Notes under the pieces: generated by a model
Told to the model about the DNA's origin: nothing
Databases searched by the model: none
The model's input: only the letters and a program-made list of their open reading frames with translations
Assembly: GCA_003864495.1 (NCBI GenBank)
Contig: ML133454.1
Span: 462,501-526,500 of the forward strand
Direction of reading: 5' to 3'
Length of the DNA stretch: 64,000 nucleotides
Source: Nemopilema nomurai
Lineage: Eukaryota; Cnidaria; Scyphozoa; Rhizostomeae; Rhizostomatidae
Part shown: piece by piece, positions 62,230-64,000 of the stretch
How the letters are laid out: every line of letters begins with the position of its first letter
Numbering within the stretch: position 1 is the first letter of the stretch
Translations under genes and position numbers: made by a program

Positions 62230-62518
62230 AGTGAGTTTTTTTACAAAGGAATTCTGTTATTGAAAGCTATATTGTTTTTTTGATGTGCGCTGATGTCTTT
62301 ATGTCAAGAAAACCGGGATTTGAGATGAATTTTTTTCAGTGAAAAAATTGGTAATTTGCAAGGCTATAATCTTGCTTTTTGGCCTAAAACATGCACTTTT
62401 TGTAGTGAGTTTTTTACACAAGGTTGCTGATATTGAAAGCTATATTGCTTTGTAGATGTGCACTGATGTCTGTTCGTGTAGAAAACCGGGATTTGAGATG
62501 AATTTTTTTAGTGAAAAT
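62230..62518. repeat. Diverged right edge of the satellite
   Basis: The last two units drift from consensus (for example 'ttattgaaagctatattg' in place of 'ttttaagggcaacattg'), and the array stops abruptly inside a monomer after agtgaaaatg. Confidence 0.8.
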
Positions 62519-62846
62519 GTGTGTATGTATCTGTGGAGATATGTAGATGTATTTTTACGTAAGATGTTTATCTTTAAATCAAACAGTTATCTTAAATATT
62601 AATAAAACCGTTCATCCCGTTTCCTTTATGAATGCTCTTTTAGTAAAAAATTAAACATGTGGTCATGAAGAAAACTGGTTTTTATTTTGCGGGTTCGTAC
62701 AGCATGGTGATTAAAGAGCTGCAAGTTTTTCATAGCGAATAAGACCAAGCGACCCCAAAATTTGAAACTGCAGAACCCCCCTGTACAAATAAAACTCCTT
62801 ATTAATGCACAACGTTCGACTTCTTAACCTCTGTTTCATTTACTAG
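62519..62846. other. Spacer between satellite and orphan exons
   Basis: About 330 bases of AT-rich unique sequence. A very short ATG-to-donor piece near 62628 could be an exon but cannot be supported. Nothing else was seen. Confidence 0.4.
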
Positions 62847-63538
62847 TATCGAGAAATTTATCAGAAAGTTCTTGGAAAACTGTCGACAGATGCTCTTGAA
62901 GTAACTCCACAGAGTATAGAGATAGTTTGACTTTGAGTTAAAAAAGCAAAAAAATTTTACCTTTAAACCATCCTTTGGCAAAATAATTTAATCATGTGGT
63001 TATGAATTTTTTTATGTCAAGACCATTTCCATGTGAAAGAGGAACAAAAATATTCTACCATGAAAATGTGCTTCACTAGATGGTGGTTATAGCTTTTTAA
63101 TACTTCTCAAAACATTGGTAAATTCAAGACTTTGAATGGCAAAAGGGAAAGCATATTGTAAAATGACCGAAGATCTTCATTTGATGTTTTTACTGTTATG
63201 TTTTCTTGAATAGTTTCTAGAAGCTGGAAATACATCGAGGGATGAATTTTGTCACAAAATATACGTAAAGGTGACTGTATTCACACCATGACTACACCTA
63301 AGGAAATCCATTTCATTAACATCTGTGATATGTTACCTCTTATCCTCAGTCTTTCTTCAACCACAGTGTGTTATTCAATCCAACTTTCCCTATTCTACAT
63401 CTTTCGAAATCATTTTGTAAAATATCAAAAAACACTTTATTTTCGATTGGTAGAGCGTGCAAATAATTTCTGTTAAAATATTCAGGTAAAAGCAAAGGAC
63501 AATGTTGACTGCGCACGTGGGATCATAGATGATAGAAG
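62847..63538 (+). CDS. Three small exons of an unrecognised gene (partial)
   Basis: Exons 62847-62900, 63214-63270 and 63486-63538 each have a proper AG acceptor and GT donor. All are entered in phase 0 and join without a stop. They encode YREIYQKVLGKLSTDALE, FLEAGNTSRDEFCHKIYVK and VKAKDNVDCARGIIDDR plus two bases. The protein is not recognised. It looks like helical soluble sequence, with no signal or membrane segment in this fragment. The gene continues to the right past the window, and its start is not found between the satellite and the first exon, so earlier exons might lie on the far side of the array. Phase consistency over three exons is the main support. Alternative: chance alignment of splice-like sites. 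Confidence 0.5.
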
Positions 63539-64000
63539 GTAAGCGCCCGTCTTACAGTCGATCTGGCGCTCCCATAAACAAATTCTAATTTCGATCTATT
63601 TTGTTGCCACACTGAGAAACATCTGCGCGTAGATTGCTTTTCTGTTCTTAAACAATCGAAGAAAACCGAAAAAAACAAGTTTCTTATACAACACGACATT
63701 ATGGTGCTTCAAATTACAAATACCCCTTACTAGTGTCTTAAAAATCACACTAAAATGCATTGATACATTAATTTGCACAATTCATTGTCACTGCAAAAGA
63801 CTACTTTAATGCTAAAAGTAATGCCTTTTGAAAGCAGAATTTTAACTATACAGATTCTATGGCAATGAACAAATGCTCCAAGGAACAAATATGCTAACCT
63901 CTAATAAATTATTGAAAATTGAAAACATTTACTTAATTCTGCAAAAAACCAGCTGCAAAACTTTTATCAAATGCAACTTGCAAACAATGAATAGGAATGA
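63539..64000. other. Right end of window, presumably intron
   Basis: A donor gtaagc opens this AT-rich stretch. No further exon or repeat was recognised. Confidence 0.4.

Larger units (their letters stand above)
47474..62518. repeat. 15-kb satellite array, about 175-bp monomer, about 85 head-to-tail copies
   Basis: The same AT-rich unit recurs in one orientation throughout. Landmarks in order are aaaaccgggatttgagatg, cagtgaaaaaattggccatt, a dyad around ctataa, tttttggcctaaaagatgca, gtgagtttttt, acataggaattctgatttt, aagggcaacattgctttgtg and a variable 'cactgatgtctatatgtcaag' segment. Spacing measured between successive atttgagatg landmarks near 59711, 59886 and 60060 is 175 and 174. Copy number is length divided by period. 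The period is not a multiple of three and stops are frequent, so the 60-100-codon frames on both strands are by-products of repetition. Subtypes differ in the variable segment (gactccatg, cccccatg, tctatatg). It could be pericentromeric or subtelomeric heterochromatin, or a dispersed satellite block, and sequence alone does not decide. Confidence 0.97.

Noticed and set aside
47474..62518. CRISPR-like array
   Set aside because: Whole units repeat without unique spacers, and the genome is eukaryotic.

Overview
The window is eukaryotic and almost certainly animal. It is AT-rich (roughly one third G+C by eye), and its genes are split into short exons (24 to about 370 bases) by GT-AG introns, with 0.5 to 3 kb between genes. 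The four recognised genes are SMG5, KATNAL2, a KSR-type pseudokinase and DAZAP1, and KSR is an animal-specific family. Clean one-to-one orthologues plus C-rich 'CCCTCGAATAAG' repeats of a kind I associate with cnidarian or sponge genomes suggest a non-bilaterian animal. That placement is an inference only.

Layout. SMG5 (+) occupies 664-13533, and 24 exons splice to an exact 974-codon frame. KATNAL2 (-) occupies 14835-23623, converges on SMG5, and has 18 exons giving 559 codons. About 3 kb of non-coding sequence separates KATNAL2 from a KSR-like gene (+). The kinase-like half of that gene (29884-34574) is well supported, while its 5' half (26706-28924) is only partly resolved. A TA-flanked terminal-inverted-repeat element (29270-29680) lies in one KSR intron. 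A repeat-bearing spacer then leads to a DAZAP1-type RNA-binding protein gene (+, 37002-45976, 12 exons, 398 codons), which uses two GC-AG introns. About 0.5 kb after its poly(A) signal begins a 15-kb head-to-tail satellite array (about 47474-62518, monomer about 175 bp, about 85 copies). The array has higher-order duplications, diverged edges and a conserved dyad in each monomer. Three small phase-consistent exons of an unrecognised plus-strand gene follow (62847-63538).

The genes are functionally unrelated: nonsense-mediated decay, microtubule or ciliary AAA ATPase, Ras/MAPK scaffold, and RNA processing. There is no operon-like logic. The points most worth a second look are the satellite with its dyad core and nested duplications, the unusually eroded KSR pseudokinase and C1 domain, the TA-flanked inverted-repeat element, the two GC-AG introns, and the orphan exons just beyond the satellite. 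Exon models were made by eye from splice consensus, frame and remembered family sequence. No alignment or search was run.
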